From Galdieria partita (lineage: Eukaryota > Rhodophyta > Bangiophyceae > Galdieriales > Galdieriaceae), in contig BQMJ01000052.1 in NCBI GenBank assembly GCA_025991245.1, positions 62,001 through 126,000 on the forward strand: a stretch of 64,000 nucleotides of DNA. The letters are read 5' to 3'. Each line of letters begins with the position of its first letter. Position 1 is the stretch's first letter. The notes beneath the pieces were generated by a model, which ran no database searches, had not been told where the DNA came from, and saw only the letters and a list, made by a program, of their open reading frames with translations. Shown piece by piece: positions 46,201 to 56,342 of this stretch. The translations under genes were made by a program, and so were the position numbers.

Positions 46201-47517
46201 ACTGTGTCGAATATGGGTGACGTAGTGCTGTAGAGCCCATTTTGACTTGGTCCATAGGAAAACTTTGCGTTGTCTTTGCACATATTCAAACGCAAACAGC
46301 CGTTTCTCCCTGTGCATTTTCGTCGTCACTTTCCAAAATACAAAGAACTTGTTTTTCCGCTTTCCTTTGGCAATCTCATCCGCATATCGAACTGCTGTTT
46401 CGTCCTCATTCAATATAAAGGTATTCGGCATCTTCACAAACGAATGCTGATAAAGTGCTTTGAGACCCATTCTTAAAAGGTAGAGATCATATTTTCTTGC
46501 GGCCAGTCGTTTGTTGAAATCCTTATCTAAGAGAACCAGCTTCATATGGTTCCAAGCATTTTGCTTTGTGTAGTGGAGTCGAAGCTCCATCCATCTTTGC
46601 AAGACATCGTTTTGTCTTTGTTGTACTGCAGTTTTTATCCACGAACTTTTCAATGGCAACTGTAGTGGCTTCTCTTGTGTTTTGTTGTGGATCGTATCTC
46701 TCAATTGCTTCCAAGAAGATGCCCATAAATGTTTACATTCACGAATGTCTTCAATGCCTTGAATCCACAGTTTCCATAAGAAAGTAATTTGTGTTCTTCG
46801 AGATCGAAAAGCAATGCGATCAAAGGTTATCACAGGAAGAACAGTCTCAACTGAAGTTTCATAATATGTTCTCTGAACAAGACGACTAGGGACAGTTCTT
46901 GATAAAAGAATCAATGTTACCTTATCTCTGCAACTTGAAGCAATTTTTGTACCATGAAAATATATCAACCATAGATGAAAAATTCTTAAAATCAATTTTC
47001 TTTGGCAGTATCTTTCTGCTCTAGCTTCGAGAGCTTCTATCCATGCTCCCATTGTTAGTATGTATTGTGGATTTTTTCTCTTTCCTGTGACTAGTCTATT
47101 CCATTCTTCGATCCTTCTTTGGGGTTTTCTTTGATTGACATCCTTGAGAGAATCGCCTTCAACCATCACCTTGCTATTTAAAGAATGAGAAATCAAAGCT
47201 AGCAATGTCTTCTGAGCCAATAGCCGTTTATAGAACCATTCAGCTTTACGTCTTTGCTCTTTTCGTTTCTCTGCATAGCTTCGAAGAGCGTGAAAACACC
47301 GTGCAATAATTCCAATCTTCCAAAGTCCAAAGTATGCTAACTGACGATGTCTATTGGCGTCAACTTCGTAACCTTTGTTAACGATAGACCTTCTCCATCG
47401 ATAATATGACTGAAGTAACGATGCTCGGTTGTTCGTTTCCATCTTATATAAAGATGTCTGATGATCAAATATCTTGTCGAATGCCCTGTTGCTATTGACA
47501 CGCTCCATGAGCAACAT
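43282..47517 (-). CDS. Large protein with Sfi1-like tryptophan repeats, PH-like domain and two PDZ domains
   Basis: Single-exon gene, about 1411 residues. Residues about 30-700 are basic and helical with recurring aromatic-Trp units such as SYYRWRR, YFGLWK, RIFHLWL, FLWKLW, VLQRWME, FFVFWK, RVFVLWRKN, WIPKWRK and FMLWRV, spaced like Sfi1 repeats, which bind centrin. Residues about 750-825 look like a PH domain (EYCFSLVSIVELEYGI ending LDSWFLGL). Two PDZ-like units follow: FARVRLIVPGSPSNAAGL (near 1030) and MVTLVQPGSPAAEAGFLPND (near 1160), with an unassigned C-terminal part rich in Trp and Lys ending in a basic tail. The start is the first in-frame ATG; an in-frame TAG, itself a possible splice acceptor, lies 13 codons upstream. 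In other eukaryotes Sfi1 works at centrosomes and spindle poles. I know of no family with this whole layout. Confidence 0.7.
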   Translation of the reverse strand: MLLMERVNSNRAFDKIFDHQTSLYKMETNNRASLLQSYYRWRRSIVNKGYEVDANRHRQLAYFGLWKIGIIARCFHALRSYAEKRKEQRRKAEWFYKRLLAQKTLLALISHSLNSKVMVEGDSLKDVNQRKPQRRIEEWNRLVTGKRKNPQYILTMGAWIEALEARAERYCQRKLILRIFHLWLIYFHGTKIASSCRDKVTLILLSRTVPSRLVQRTYYETSVETVLPVITFDRIAFRSRRTQITFLWKLWIQGIEDIRECKHLWASSWKQLRDTIHNKTQEKPLQLPLKSSWIKTAVQQRQNDVLQRWMELRLHYTKQNAWNHMKLVLLDKDFNKRLAARKYDLYLLRMGLKALYQHSFVKMPNTFILNEDETAVRYADEIAKGKRKNKFFVFWKVTTKMHREKRLFAFEYVQRQRKVFLWTKSKWALQHYVTHIRHSERLIMNRTKVIQQSRVFRILKSYYKYRSNYSSSLLAKVSRSCLRVGGRYDVRRTLGRLVQVFHLPLNSTGMTQKYPNYILLWNKLLLGTSALRALKLDHLQRFHKGVLFSSLLYLLSDDLKRLSFVEWRAFVNTQLRRRRLHNRAIEFHQNCLLNRVFVLWRKNAQWLVAERQATQVAIEFSRHKTSSYWIPKWRKCVQYRNLVKTQISNKHHFLVRKWSFMLWRVETLVCVYSQKSKQRPFRRVIRAFQQVLQEESKQRKLLLIQQLKSNRIFEMHLRRMMDGATFCVYRNSRKADVHFHLDEHLEFMYSTRKEYCFSLVSIVELEYGIHSSSYSEYLRQGGVMAHESWQCFSIFLRNRSEALCLASDNERTLDSWFLGLVHIMEILQRKVRTFSLKAMRGRMKLDKLCRQRNCSLARILLERYLETTESKRVLSTIEHSLVSEAPLDMPSKHTGETPAHEGQGLHYQVLAQALFHPELLIEELNEQLLKKDAIQSQGPVSFYLESDKIHTNRCTQHQAEEIQSWLQADARILRVTIQCDIVPVEPTWIVEDEQITPLPPAPLEDLSPLPEDEPISFALSKTVSYIRSGRIPSLVPFARVRLIVPGSPSNAAGLVEDDYVLSLGRLRFYRDSRGIPFVVGCNITLQNISRWVEKECRQYESGTLQLVVLRRLEYYTEESEEAIEEWRTFRLQVLPKASPRYHGLLGATLDFDVLKQQFQEPSKNIPFAMVTLVQPGSPAAEAGFLPNDLILEYGSICFTPQDHYENAQQLVQESLNVYTDKAIVVVVLRSNNENVDSPYDAPLCMYRLLITPSFDYLWEGIHGMQWSFFLAPSVIGTLDNGETVYHTSRWLWAKWMLKTIKKVKVLLKPDDIVVRCRVFADFLNQIAADRKLAGVIRVYKKVDKYASFQCPLPCYDLFCKYIKSNEHLQLVIKEKKESSVCTTNSSLASSNNSSKAEPRKKFNWGMKKKRN

Positions 47518-48127
47518 TTCGTGTATCGTCTTTTCAAAGCTAGACAACTTCTAGTGTAGTTTCTCAAGTTGAAACTGTTTTCTGTAGATAAGAAAAATCA
47601 TACGAAAAGTACCATAGATTGAAACAAAAATCTTCCAAGTCACTCCTTTCAATGTTCGATAGCAAAGAAGCCAAAAGGAGGGAAAGTGGATGCATTCCCC
47701 CACGTGTCCATTGTTGTTCTGTCCCCAATGGAACAAAGAAAAATGACTCAGGGCGCCAAGATGATGCCCAATCCAGCAAGACAAGATACTCAAACAGTAC
47801 GAGTATCACACGTTTTCATTGTTCTGTACAAGAGTAACTATCCACTTTAGGAACTCTAACCACTTTGTTTACCGAAAGCATCCCTCGAATGTGTCTATCG
47901 TTGGTCATGGTATCAAGAGGTTGAATATCTTGAAACAAAGTGCTTTGTACACTTATCCTTCTATGAGCAAGTTTAGGAACCACGTGAATGATGGAGTTGT
48001 ATATATCTCTTTCATACAAAATATTCGAAACAATACACCAGAAAATGGGAATCGGTCGTTGCTGCATTGTGATTGCATCTACAGTGAAACAGTGTAACAT
48101 TGGAGTTGGTTGCATTGGTGCTCAGTC
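47518..48127. promoter_or_regulatory. Divergent intergenic region (610 bp)
   Basis: Separates the Sfi1-like gene (minus) from the CoA-transferase gene (plus). Overlapping frames on both strands (47551-47809 minus, 47816-48115 minus, 47819-48097 plus) shadow each other and show no motif. No RNA gene was recognised. Confidence 0.45.
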
Positions 48128-49782
48128 ATGTTGTTCTTGCTTCGGAACTTTTCATGGATACAATTTGCCTCAAAAAGACCAAGTCAGAATATTTTACAAC
48201 CGAAACGTGGCTTGAGTACCACTGGATTCAATCTGGAAACAGAAGTAAATCTTATCGAAGGTGAAGCACGCAAGAGACAAGACAGAGAGATTGAAAGGTA
48301 TAAATTCACTAAAAGGGCTAGTGAACCATTCTATAAAGTTCCAGGAAGAGAACCGAAACAAGTCAGTGCTGATGAAGCTGTAACGGTGGTAAAAAGTGGT
48401 GACAATGTATTTGTTCAAGGCGTCGCTGCTACACCAACACCCCTGTTGGAGGCGCTTTGTAGATGGGGAAAGAAAGCAAACTTGAAAAAAGTTCGTTTAC
48501 ATCACATCCATACCGAAGGTCCTTTGCCCCACTTGAAACCAGAATATGAAGGCATGTTTCGTGACAACTCCTTATTCATGGGTGCCAACGTTCGAGAAGC
48601 TGTCAATGCTGGAAAAGCAGACTATACACCAGTATTCTTAAGCGAGATTCCTAGTTTGTTCAGATTAGGCGCTATTCCACTTGATGTAGCCTTTGTGCAG
48701 ACAACTCCACCTGATAATCACGGCTATGTTTCTCTTGGAACTAGTGTCGATTGTACTAGAGCCGCATTGCAAATGGCGAAACACAAAGTTGCTATTGTGA
48801 ATCCCAGAATGCCGTATACTTTTGGCGACTCCTTTGTTCATGTATCTCAGTTGGACTATATCGTCCAAGATGAATGGGAATTACCCGAGCTTCATGCTAA
48901 ACCACCCAATGCTGTTCAAGACCGTATTGGTCAGTTGATAGCAACCAATCTCGTAGAAGATGGTGCATGTTTGCAGATGGGAATAGGTGCTATACCCAAT
49001 GCCGTTCTTTCCAAGCTGAAAAGTCACAAAGGTATGAGAACTTGAATGTTTTTTCAACAACTGAAATTTTCTATAGATCTCGGTGTTCATACCGAAATGT
49101 TTAGTGATGGCCTCATAGATTTGGTAGAATGTGGTGCAGTAACCAATTCTAAGAAAGTTATCAATCCTGGCCGTATTGTTTCAGGGTTTCTACTCGGTAC
49201 TAGGAAACTGTACGACTTTGTGGATCGAAATCCACTTATAACTATGCACGATATTGCGTTTACTAATAATCCAGTTGTTATCGCTAAAAATTCCAAGGTT
49301 ACCGCTATTAATTCCGCTATTGAAGGTGATCATTGTTGTTGCATGACAATTTGAGTGTCTATTTACTCGTTGTGTTTATAGTTGATCTAACTGGACAAGT
49401 GGTCAGCGATAGTATCGGTACCAAACTTTATAGTGGTGTTGGCGGACAAGTAGATTTTATACGTGGCGCATCAATTTCAGAAGGTGGCAAACCGATCATT
49501 GCTCTTCCTAGTACGACCTCTTCGGGTACTTCTCGGATAGTCAATTTTGCACATCCTGGTGGAGGTGTCGTTACCACTAGAGCACATGTATATTATGTGG
49601 TAAGTATCAAGATAAGTACGCACATTGATTATTTACTTTGCAAGGTAACGGAATGGGGTATTTGTGAGTTGCACGGCAAAAATTTGAGAGAAAGAGCACT
49701 TTCATTGATCAGTATAGCGCATCCTGATCATCGAGAAGCCTTGGAAAAGGCAGCATTTGAAAGGGGCTTATTAAGTCAGTAG
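48128..49782 (+). CDS. Mitochondrial acetyl-CoA hydrolase / acetate:succinate CoA-transferase
   Basis: Class I CoA-transferase of the Ach1/ASCT family, exchanging CoA between acetyl-CoA and succinate or hydrolysing it. Exons 48128-49031, 49077-49325, 49382-49599 and 49645-49782 give 502 residues. Marks are RLHHIHTEGPLPHL, GAIPLDVAFVQTTPPD, GIGAIPNAVLSKL, LGVHTEMFSDG, the active-site Glu in IEVDLTGQVVSDSIG (recreated by splicing), GVGGQVDFIRGA and TSSGTSRIV. The N-terminus MLFLLRNFSWIQFASKRPSQ is a mitochondrial presequence. The third intron ends in a GCAAG acceptor. In hydrogen-producing or anaerobic protists this enzyme makes acetate with ATP gain through succinyl-CoA synthetase; here the direction is unknown. 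Confidence 0.92.
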
Positions 49783-50155
49783 GCAATTCGAATCCGTTTT
49801 CCTAGTTGCTTCATCCCACTGAGTTGATTTTCTTCTTATTCCATTCTATAAAATAACAAAAATGCCAAGTTGAGCATCCGTTGGATGGCTTATACAATAA
49901 AAGTTGTGTCATTTCCAACCCTCTTTTATTTTTGTGGATAAAGAGCCTATCGCACTGTCATGATTTCCAAGTGTCCTATGAGTAGTATTGGATAGGAGCA
50001 TAGAATGACAACTTTCAATGTTTTCAAGTTCCGAGGCGCGGTATTTGTACTTTTCAAAGATATGGAAAGTGTGATGTTACAATGAGATGCTTTTTGGTGG
50101 TACCACTTTTTGTCTTGTGTCTGATTTCTATGCAAATTCCGTTGTCCTTTTCTGG
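49783..50155. other. Intergenic region between tandem genes (373 bp)
   Basis: Follows the CoA-transferase stop and precedes the chosen RPA49 start. A frame with a hydrophobic, signal-like start (ATG 50082) runs into a stop at about 50206 and is probably chance. An alternative in-frame RPA49 ATG lies at 50087. Confidence 0.4.
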
Positions 50156-51487
50156 ATGCGAATACGATATTGCTTGGATCCACAGACGAGTTATCCCACG
50201 GCAATAGCTTCTGTGGAAGGGTTTCGTTGGCGTCAACATGAAAACAGTGATTTCCGGTTGAGAGATGATGGACAAGGTTCTATCATATTGGCAGATGAGA
50301 AGAGTGGTTGTTCTTTGCCGATGGGCGTGAAGGAAGCAGTGTCACAGCCTTGTTTTGCGAGGTATTGGACGTTATTCTTTTGTATTATTCTAATATCACG
50401 TGAAACAGATATTTTATTGGTGTCAGAAGAAAAGGAGAAAACACAATATATTGTATAGAACCACAACAAGTCGTCCAATTGTATCCTGCCATCCAATGTG
50501 ACAAAGCAGAGCATGCGGAGTCGTCGCAGTCATCTAAAGGAGAGTTAAGGACTCAGTTAATTGCAAAGTTTGGAAGCAAAGGAACGAGAAAGAGACGAGA
50601 GGCAGTTCTTCGGAACGCGGTCACTGAACGCGAAGTAGATAAAGATGAAGTCAAGGCAGTGGAGTCTTCTGTATCACATATGACGACCAATAGCAGTCTG
50701 GAAGATGCGACACTTTTTACTGCACTTCCTCCTATGAATAAGGAGACAACAGTACTATCAGAAGCATATCCGTTACAAGCTATCATTTCGCCAAGAGAAT
50801 GGAAAGATATGGAGTCCACTGTAGGCATTTTAGATAGTTTGATGGATATGGATGCTTTGAAAAAGAACGATATGGTTGACATGTGGGGTGTACCTGAACA
50901 ACTTGCGAATGATTTCTTCATGCGACAAGGTGCAAAAAGCCAACAAGAGTTGATTTGTTGTCTATTTCTAAAGTACTTGTGCAAATTTCAGACTTTTCCC
51001 AAAACAATGAAACAGAAACAAGTTGCGTTATGGGGAGATGACTCTGGAATTCCCAACGTTCTCTTGGAACGATTTCTTAGGGACTTTGCTGAATATGATA
51101 TGAAAAGAAGGATGTAAGTCATTGCGCGTTGTATATTGAATAGGCCATTTCAGTATGGATTCACCACTCGTTAGGTACTTTAGAAGTCCACTGTATGTAG
51201 ACAAGTTGATTTATTACTCTCTAGTAGTTTGGCTCCATTTAGTAGGTTATTGTGGAGATCCTCAACATATTGCAGAATTATTAGGACTGACAGTATTGCG
51301 GTGAGTGTCGTTTTGCTGTTTGATGGGAGGGTTTATGTTGGGTAGTTGTTTGCTGTACTTTAGACAATTAGGATGCAAGGTGCAACAATTGAGAAAGGAT
51401 GCAAATACCAAAAGTTATCAAGCAAGTTTGCAAGTACCCTTAAAGCTTCCTGAGCCAAAAAGAGGTAAACAGTTGCAACAACGATGA
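50156..51487 (+). CDS. RNA polymerase I subunit RPA49 (PAF53-like)
   Basis: Pol I-specific subunit that dimerises with RPA34 and supports rRNA initiation and elongation. Exons 50156-50361, 50409-51113, 51154-51300 and 51364-51487 give 393 residues. The N-terminal dimerisation part has CFARYFIGVRRKG and IYCIEPQQVVQLYPAI. A hallmark RPA49 block, LIAKFGSKGTRKRREAVLRN, follows, then AYPLQAIISPREW and a C-terminal tandem winged-helix region ending RQLGCKVQQLRKDANT. The family is divergent, so confidence rests on the order of these blocks. The second intron is only 40 bp, the shortest in the window. An in-frame ATG at 50087 would add 23 hydrophobic residues. The end is convergent with P5CDH, 21 bp apart. 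Confidence 0.82.
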
Positions 51488-51508
51488 AACTTGAGAACAT
51501 CACAAACT

Positions 51509-53633
51509 TTATGCAAACTGATGTTGGGCTTTGGTCACTTGTTCATCTGTTTGGTCAGATACCATATGTGGATATCGGTAGTCCTTCAATGGAATAAAAC
51601 TTTCCTATAAAAATCAACGGATAAGTTTGGTCATCTCCCTCTCCATATTCAGTCGAATTACGTACTTTGATACTCCGAACCGATACCCAACGCATGAGAT
51701 TGGAAGCACTTCCACTCTTATCATTCGTGCCACTCTTTCGACTTCCTCCAAAGGGTTGTTGACCTACAATACTACCCGTACATCTATGCAGCATTCTAAC
51801 ATTTTCTCTCTCATTATTCAAAGTCACACATACTTGTCATTGATATAAAAGTTACCAGCTGAGTTTCTTAGAATTTCTTCTGCCTTGGATATGGCATCTC
51901 TGTCCTTGGCAAAGATGGATGCGGTCAATCCATATTTGGAACTGGAGTCTGCTAATTCCAACGTTTCTACATAATGTTTGGGATCATAAGCATAAATGGT
52001 AACTACAGGGCCGAAAATCTCTTCTTTCATGGTTACAAAGTCTGGGTCGGTCGTTTCAATGATAGTCGGTTCGATAAAGTAACCAACACTCTTATCACAA
52101 CGACCACCAAACAATATTTTACAGGAAGAGCTTTCCTTTGCTTTTTGAATATAAGATTGAATCTTATCAAACGACCTTTCATGTATAACTGCAGTCATGA
52201 AGGACGTAAAGTCATCAGGTGATCCGACTTTGATCGTTTTTGCTTCTGCTACAAGTCGTTCTCTCATTCTGGGCCAAAGATTGTTGGGCACATACATACG
52301 CGATGTGGCTGAACACTTTTGACCCTAACATTCTGGTCATGAGGATAACATAAGCAATCACCCAAACAAGAATACCTGATACTCAAAAGCTCCACGTATG
52401 GTATTATGAACCACATTGTCGATATCGGCTGATTCATGAACAAAGTGGAAATTCTTACCACCCGTTTCTCCTACCACTCTTGGATAACTACGATAATGAG
52501 CCATGTTTTGTCCGATCATCTTTTGAAGTTCTTCAAATACTGCAGTAGAACCTGTGAAATGTAGTCCACCTAAATGCTCAGAATGGGTAACTTGCTTTGC
52601 AAAATCTGAAGCCTAACAACAATTGTAGATATAGATAAGCATTCATTGTCAAACAAAAGAGTACTTGCTTTAGCCGGAACGAATTGTATGACGCCATCTG
52701 GAAGCCCCGCTTCTCTCAATATATTAAACATAGTCCAAGCACCTGTAACCGACTGAGAAATCCATATATGATAACAACAACTCCAACTTGCCTAACATTG
52801 CACTTTCTGTAGGCTTCCATACTGCCACATTTCCCATGATGGCAGGAGAAGACGGAAGATTGGCTGCAATAGCAACAAAGTTAAAAGGAGTAATAGCAGC
52901 TACAAAGCCTTCCAATGGTCTATGTTCTGCTCTGTTCCAAACTCCCTTTACGTTTTCTGGAGGTTGGATACCGTAGATTTCCTGGAGTTATCAAGTGAAT
53001 GCTAGCTGCAATATGTCTCTCATGCACCAAATACCTCAGCAAACTTGCAACCAAATCTCCAAAAGTCGATGGTTTCAACAGCTGCATCAATCTCTGCTTG
53101 CCAAACTGTTTTGCCTTGCCCCAACATAACGGCTGCACAAGCTTCTGCTCGATATTGAGTACTCAATAGATCAGCCGCCTGTATACCATATTCTGTGTTA
53201 TACAACACATCCAATCATAATACTACTTGCTTACTTTTAGAAAGATAGAAAGCCTTTCATCGATGGGCATCGTCTCCCAATGCTTTTTGGCTTTCAAAGA
53301 GCCTTGAATAGCTGCTTCGATGGTTGAGTGATCCGCGTATTCAAATTCGCATATAGTTTGTTGGTGTTTATCAGGTCTTTGTTGTTTACCTATCTGTCCA
53401 GTTTTTACTTCCCTTCCATTGATGACGAGTGGAATGTGGGGACATTCAGAGGAGACCTTTTCCAAAGCTTTCCTCAACTTTATCCTTTCCGGTGATCCTA
53501 CTGCATAATCTAGAAAAGGTTCATTATGAATGGGAGGAATCTTTGATTTTCCACGAATACTAAAGTTGGAAAAGTTGCGCTTGAATAAGAAGCGACTCTG
53601 TACTATGATTGTATAGTTCCACAGCGCCGACAT
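51509..53633 (-). CDS. Delta-1-pyrroline-5-carboxylate dehydrogenase (ALDH4 family), mitochondrial
   Basis: Oxidises glutamate semialdehyde/P5C to glutamate in proline breakdown. Eight exons: 53633-53235, 53178-53035, 52981-52792, 52742-52669, 52612-52376, 52324-51834, 51783-51666 and 51604-51509; 582 residues. ALDH4 marks are IPLVINGREVKTG, MLGQGKTVWQAEIDAA, ITPFNFVAIAANLP, the general-base Glu in VVGETGGKNFHF, the catalytic Cys in EYQGQKCSATSR, GNFYINDK and QQPFGGSRKSGTNDK. The C-terminus SFIPLKDYRYPHM is recovered only by splicing the last 61-bp intron. The N-terminus MSALWNYTIIVQSRFLFKRN is a mitochondrial leader. Introns 52743-52791 and 52613-52668 both have GC donors (GCAAGT). Its start codon is 25 bp from that of Rpt2 on the opposite strand. 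Confidence 0.95.
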
Positions 53634-53658
53634 GAATAACAATCAAGAATTGTGAGTG

Positions 53659-55049
53659 ATGGGTCAAAACCAAAGTGGGTTTTCAGGAGGTCCTCCAGGT
53701 TTCAACCAAGGAGGAGGAGGAGATAAGAAAGGACAAGAAAAGAAAAAGTATGAACCACCTACTGGACCCACTAGAATAGGTCACAAGAAAAGAAAGTCAG
53801 GTGGTCCTGAAGCTGCGAGTAAACTACCATCCATAGCCCCAAGTGCTCGTTGTCGTTTAAGAATGTTAAAACTGGAGCGAGTGAAGGATTATCTTCTTAT
53901 TGAAGAAGAGTTTATTATGAAGCAAGAGAAAATAAGACCAAGGGAAGAGAAACACGAGGAAGAAAGGTCTAAGGTTGACGATATAAGAGGAACACCTGTC
54001 GGAGTGGGTACTTTGGAAGAAATAGTCGACGACAATCACGCCATAGTATCTTCAGCAGTAGGTCCCGAATATTACGTGAATATATGTTCTTTTGTGGATA
54101 GGGATCAAATTGAACCCGTAAGTATGATTGGATTCTCGTTGAGAGTTGCTAAGACAGGGCAAAGGGCAGCACAGTACTCTTACATAACAAAGTATTGAGT
54201 GTGGTGGGAGTGTTGGCTGATGATGTGGATCCCATGGTGTCTGTTATGAAGGTGGATAAGGCTCCGTTGGAAAGTTATGCTGATATAGGTGGTTTGGAAA
54301 AGCAAATTCAAGAAATCAAGGAGGCAGTAGAACTTCCTTTGACCCATCCTGAACTATATGAGGATATTGGAATAAGTCCTCCAAAGGGTGTTATACTGTA
54401 CGGAGAACCAGGAACTGGAAAGACCTTATTAGCTAGAGCAGTAGCAAATAGCACTTCAGCAACTTTTCTTCGTGTCGTAGGTTCCGAACTTATTCAAAAA
54501 TATTTGGGAGATGGTCCCAAGTTGGTACGAGAATTATTTAGAGCAGCAGAAGAAATGGCACCTTCCATCGTATTCATTGACGAAATTGACGCTATTGGTA
54601 CAAAGCGATATGAAGCAACTTCTGGTGGCGAACGTGAAATACAACGAACCATGTTGGAGTTGTTGAATCAGTTGGATGGTTTTGATTCGAGAGGTGATAT
54701 TAAAGTGTTATTGGCAACCAATAGAATAGAGACTTTGGACCCAGCTCTTCTTCGTCCCGGTAGAATTGATCGAAAGATTGAGTTTCCATTTCCAGATGAG
54801 AAGACAAAGCGTAAAATATTTCAGATTCATGCTGCTAAGATGACTCTTGCAGAAGACGTCAACTTGGAAGAGTTGGTGATGACAAAAGATAACTTGTCTG
54901 GAGCAGATATCAAAGCTATTTGTACGGAAGCTGGTCTGATGGCATTGCGTGAACGACGTATGAAAGTGACTCAGGATGACTTTAGAAAGGCTCGTGAAAA
55001 CGTGTTATATAAGAAAAATGAGGGAGTCCCTGAGGGACTTTATCTGTAA
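53659..55049 (+). CDS. PSMC1: 26S proteasome regulatory ATPase Rpt2 (26S subunit 4)
   Basis: AAA ATPase of the 19S base that opens the 20S gate. Exons 53659-54117 and 54165-55049 give 447 residues (human 440). The start [11 protein letters not shown] keeps the N-myristoylation signal typical of Rpt2, followed by the Gly/Lys-rich stretch and [21 protein letters not shown] motifs are Walker A GEPGTGKT, Walker [32 protein letters not shown], and the gate-opening HbYX-like end GLYL. The acceptor at 54164 (GGCAAAG) was chosen over an earlier AG because only it restores [17 protein letters not shown]. The end is convergent with UBL5, 53 bp away. Confidence 0.96.
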
Positions 55050-55102
55050 GTTTCTGTTTGATTTATGCCAACACAAAAGCACAACTACTTGAGAAAAACT
55101 AG

Positions 55103-55482
55103 TTAGTCATAGTAAAGTTCTAAGCCCATTCCATCGTGAATTTCATAGTCCCTAAAAGTTGGGCAAGTTATGGACACCCTACACAGTGTGAATCAACTTA
55201 CGCCAAGGAAATATGGTCTTTGTAAACGGTATACCATTTTTGTATTCTAATCTTTTCAGGTCTTGTTCCTGTTTGAGCTGCAATCAGTTTCTTCAAATCT
55301 CCTAAAGACAGCCCACCGTTTAGTCTCTCTCTCTCTCTCGTTAACAGTATAGCTTGTTTACCAATTGTATCGTCTGGATTACATTTGACGCGAATTTTCC
55401 TTCCTACAAACCCTCTTTCACAATATTCACTGGTGTAAAAAGGTATCTTACCTAGTCTATCGTTACAAATAACTTCAATCAT
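55103..55482 (-). CDS. UBL5: Ubiquitin-like protein 5 / Hub1 (splicing modifier)
   Basis: Ubiquitin-like protein that binds spliceosomal proteins non-covalently and tunes 5' splice-site use. Exons 55482-55452, 55403-55362, 55301-55202 and 55151-55103 give exactly 73 residues, the family length. It reads [47 protein letters not shown] and [15 protein letters not shown]. The terminal Tyr-Tyr replaces the usual Gly-Gly, as in all Hub1 proteins. The second intron (60 bp) holds a (GA)n run. The start codon overlaps the stop of the upstream glycosyltransferase gene (ATGA), so its promoter must lie inside that gene. Confidence 0.97.
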
Positions 55483-56342
55483 ACGAGAAAGGCTGGTTTC
55501 CAATGACGAAGAACCAAATGGGGCTCATTGTCAAATGTCCACTGAAGGCGCTTTCTAAAAGTAGAAATATTACCAATATGATGAATAGGATTGGGAACCT
55601 TGACAAACGTGGTCAACCTAACTTTTTTACAATACTCTTCAATCAACCCATCCACAGGTTGCTTTCGATACTGGCTCTTTATAAAAGCACTCAGATTCTT
55701 CAACAAATTTCTACGATATAACCTTGCCACAGCATTATTCGACAATAAAGGTCCACCGTCTGTTCTTTGTTTGATATCGTATAAAGAAATAGAACATATC
55801 CGTTGCCACTTTGATCTTTGCATCCAACCAGAAAGCGCCTCATAAAAAACAGAGAAATGAGGGTTGAACACAGCATCATCTTGAAGAAGAAGAAAGAAGT
55901 TTGTAAAAGAGTCGGCCAACTTTTCACAACTCTCCATAGTCCTGGCATAATCGATGGCTTCCTTGCATCGCCACTGATAGTAGGTCATATTGTCTATGGC
56001 TGGAAAACACTGCGGCAAGAATTCAATAGCAATCTTTTCTCTACAATAGAAAGGAATAGTAGAATCCTCCATCCAATAAGGGTTAAAGTTGTGACTGTCT
56101 AGTTGAAAAATAAACACTTTTTGAACGTTTTGGGCAACGTGTGGATAGCGCTCACAGAAATGAAGGAAAGAGTAGACAACTTTGTCAAGATAAACCGTCT
56201 CTCTTTTCACTGTTGGGATACATATCGTGGTAGCCGGTGACTTTTGGGTCTCGCTGATTACCCAAAAAGAAAGCAAGCAGTATGTTGGATAGAGTAGCAC
56301 GACCAACAAGGAGAACAATAAGCTATTCGTCCATTGCATCAT
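55479..56342 (-). CDS. Glycosyltransferase of the MGAT4/PGAP4-like group (putative)
   Basis: Type II membrane protein, single exon, 287 residues. A membrane anchor at residues about 5-30 ([24 protein letters not shown]) is followed by [19 protein letters not shown], which resembles the T-x-x-R-x-x-x-YL start of MGAT4 and PGAP4 catalytic domains. [13 protein letters not shown] (an EDD/QDD-type metal site), RLYRRNLL and [13 protein letters not shown] near the end are in the places where PGAP4 and MGAT4 have EDD and PNLFQHIG-type motifs. Likely Golgi; donor and acceptor unknown. At the C-terminus ...PAFLV its TGA overlaps the UBL5 ATG. Confidence 0.65.
   Translation of the reverse strand: MMQWTNSLLFSLLVVLLYPTYCLLSFWVISETQKSPATTICIPTVKRETVYLDKVVYSFLHFCERYPHVAQNVQKVFIFQLDSHNFNPYWMEDSTIPFYCREKIAIEFLPQCFPAIDNMTYYQWRCKEAIDYARTMESCEKLADSFTNFFLLLQDDAVFNPHFSVFYEALSGWMQRSKWQRICSISLYDIKQRTDGGPLLSNNAVARLYRRNLLKNLSAFIKSQYRKQPVDGLIEEYCKKVRLTTFVKVPNPIHHIGNISTFRKRLQWTFDNEPHLVLRHWKPAFLV

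Noticed and set aside
47816-48115. Minus-strand frame of 99 codons near the CoA-transferase start
   Set aside because: Opposed by an equally long plus frame over the same bases, with no motif; probably chance.
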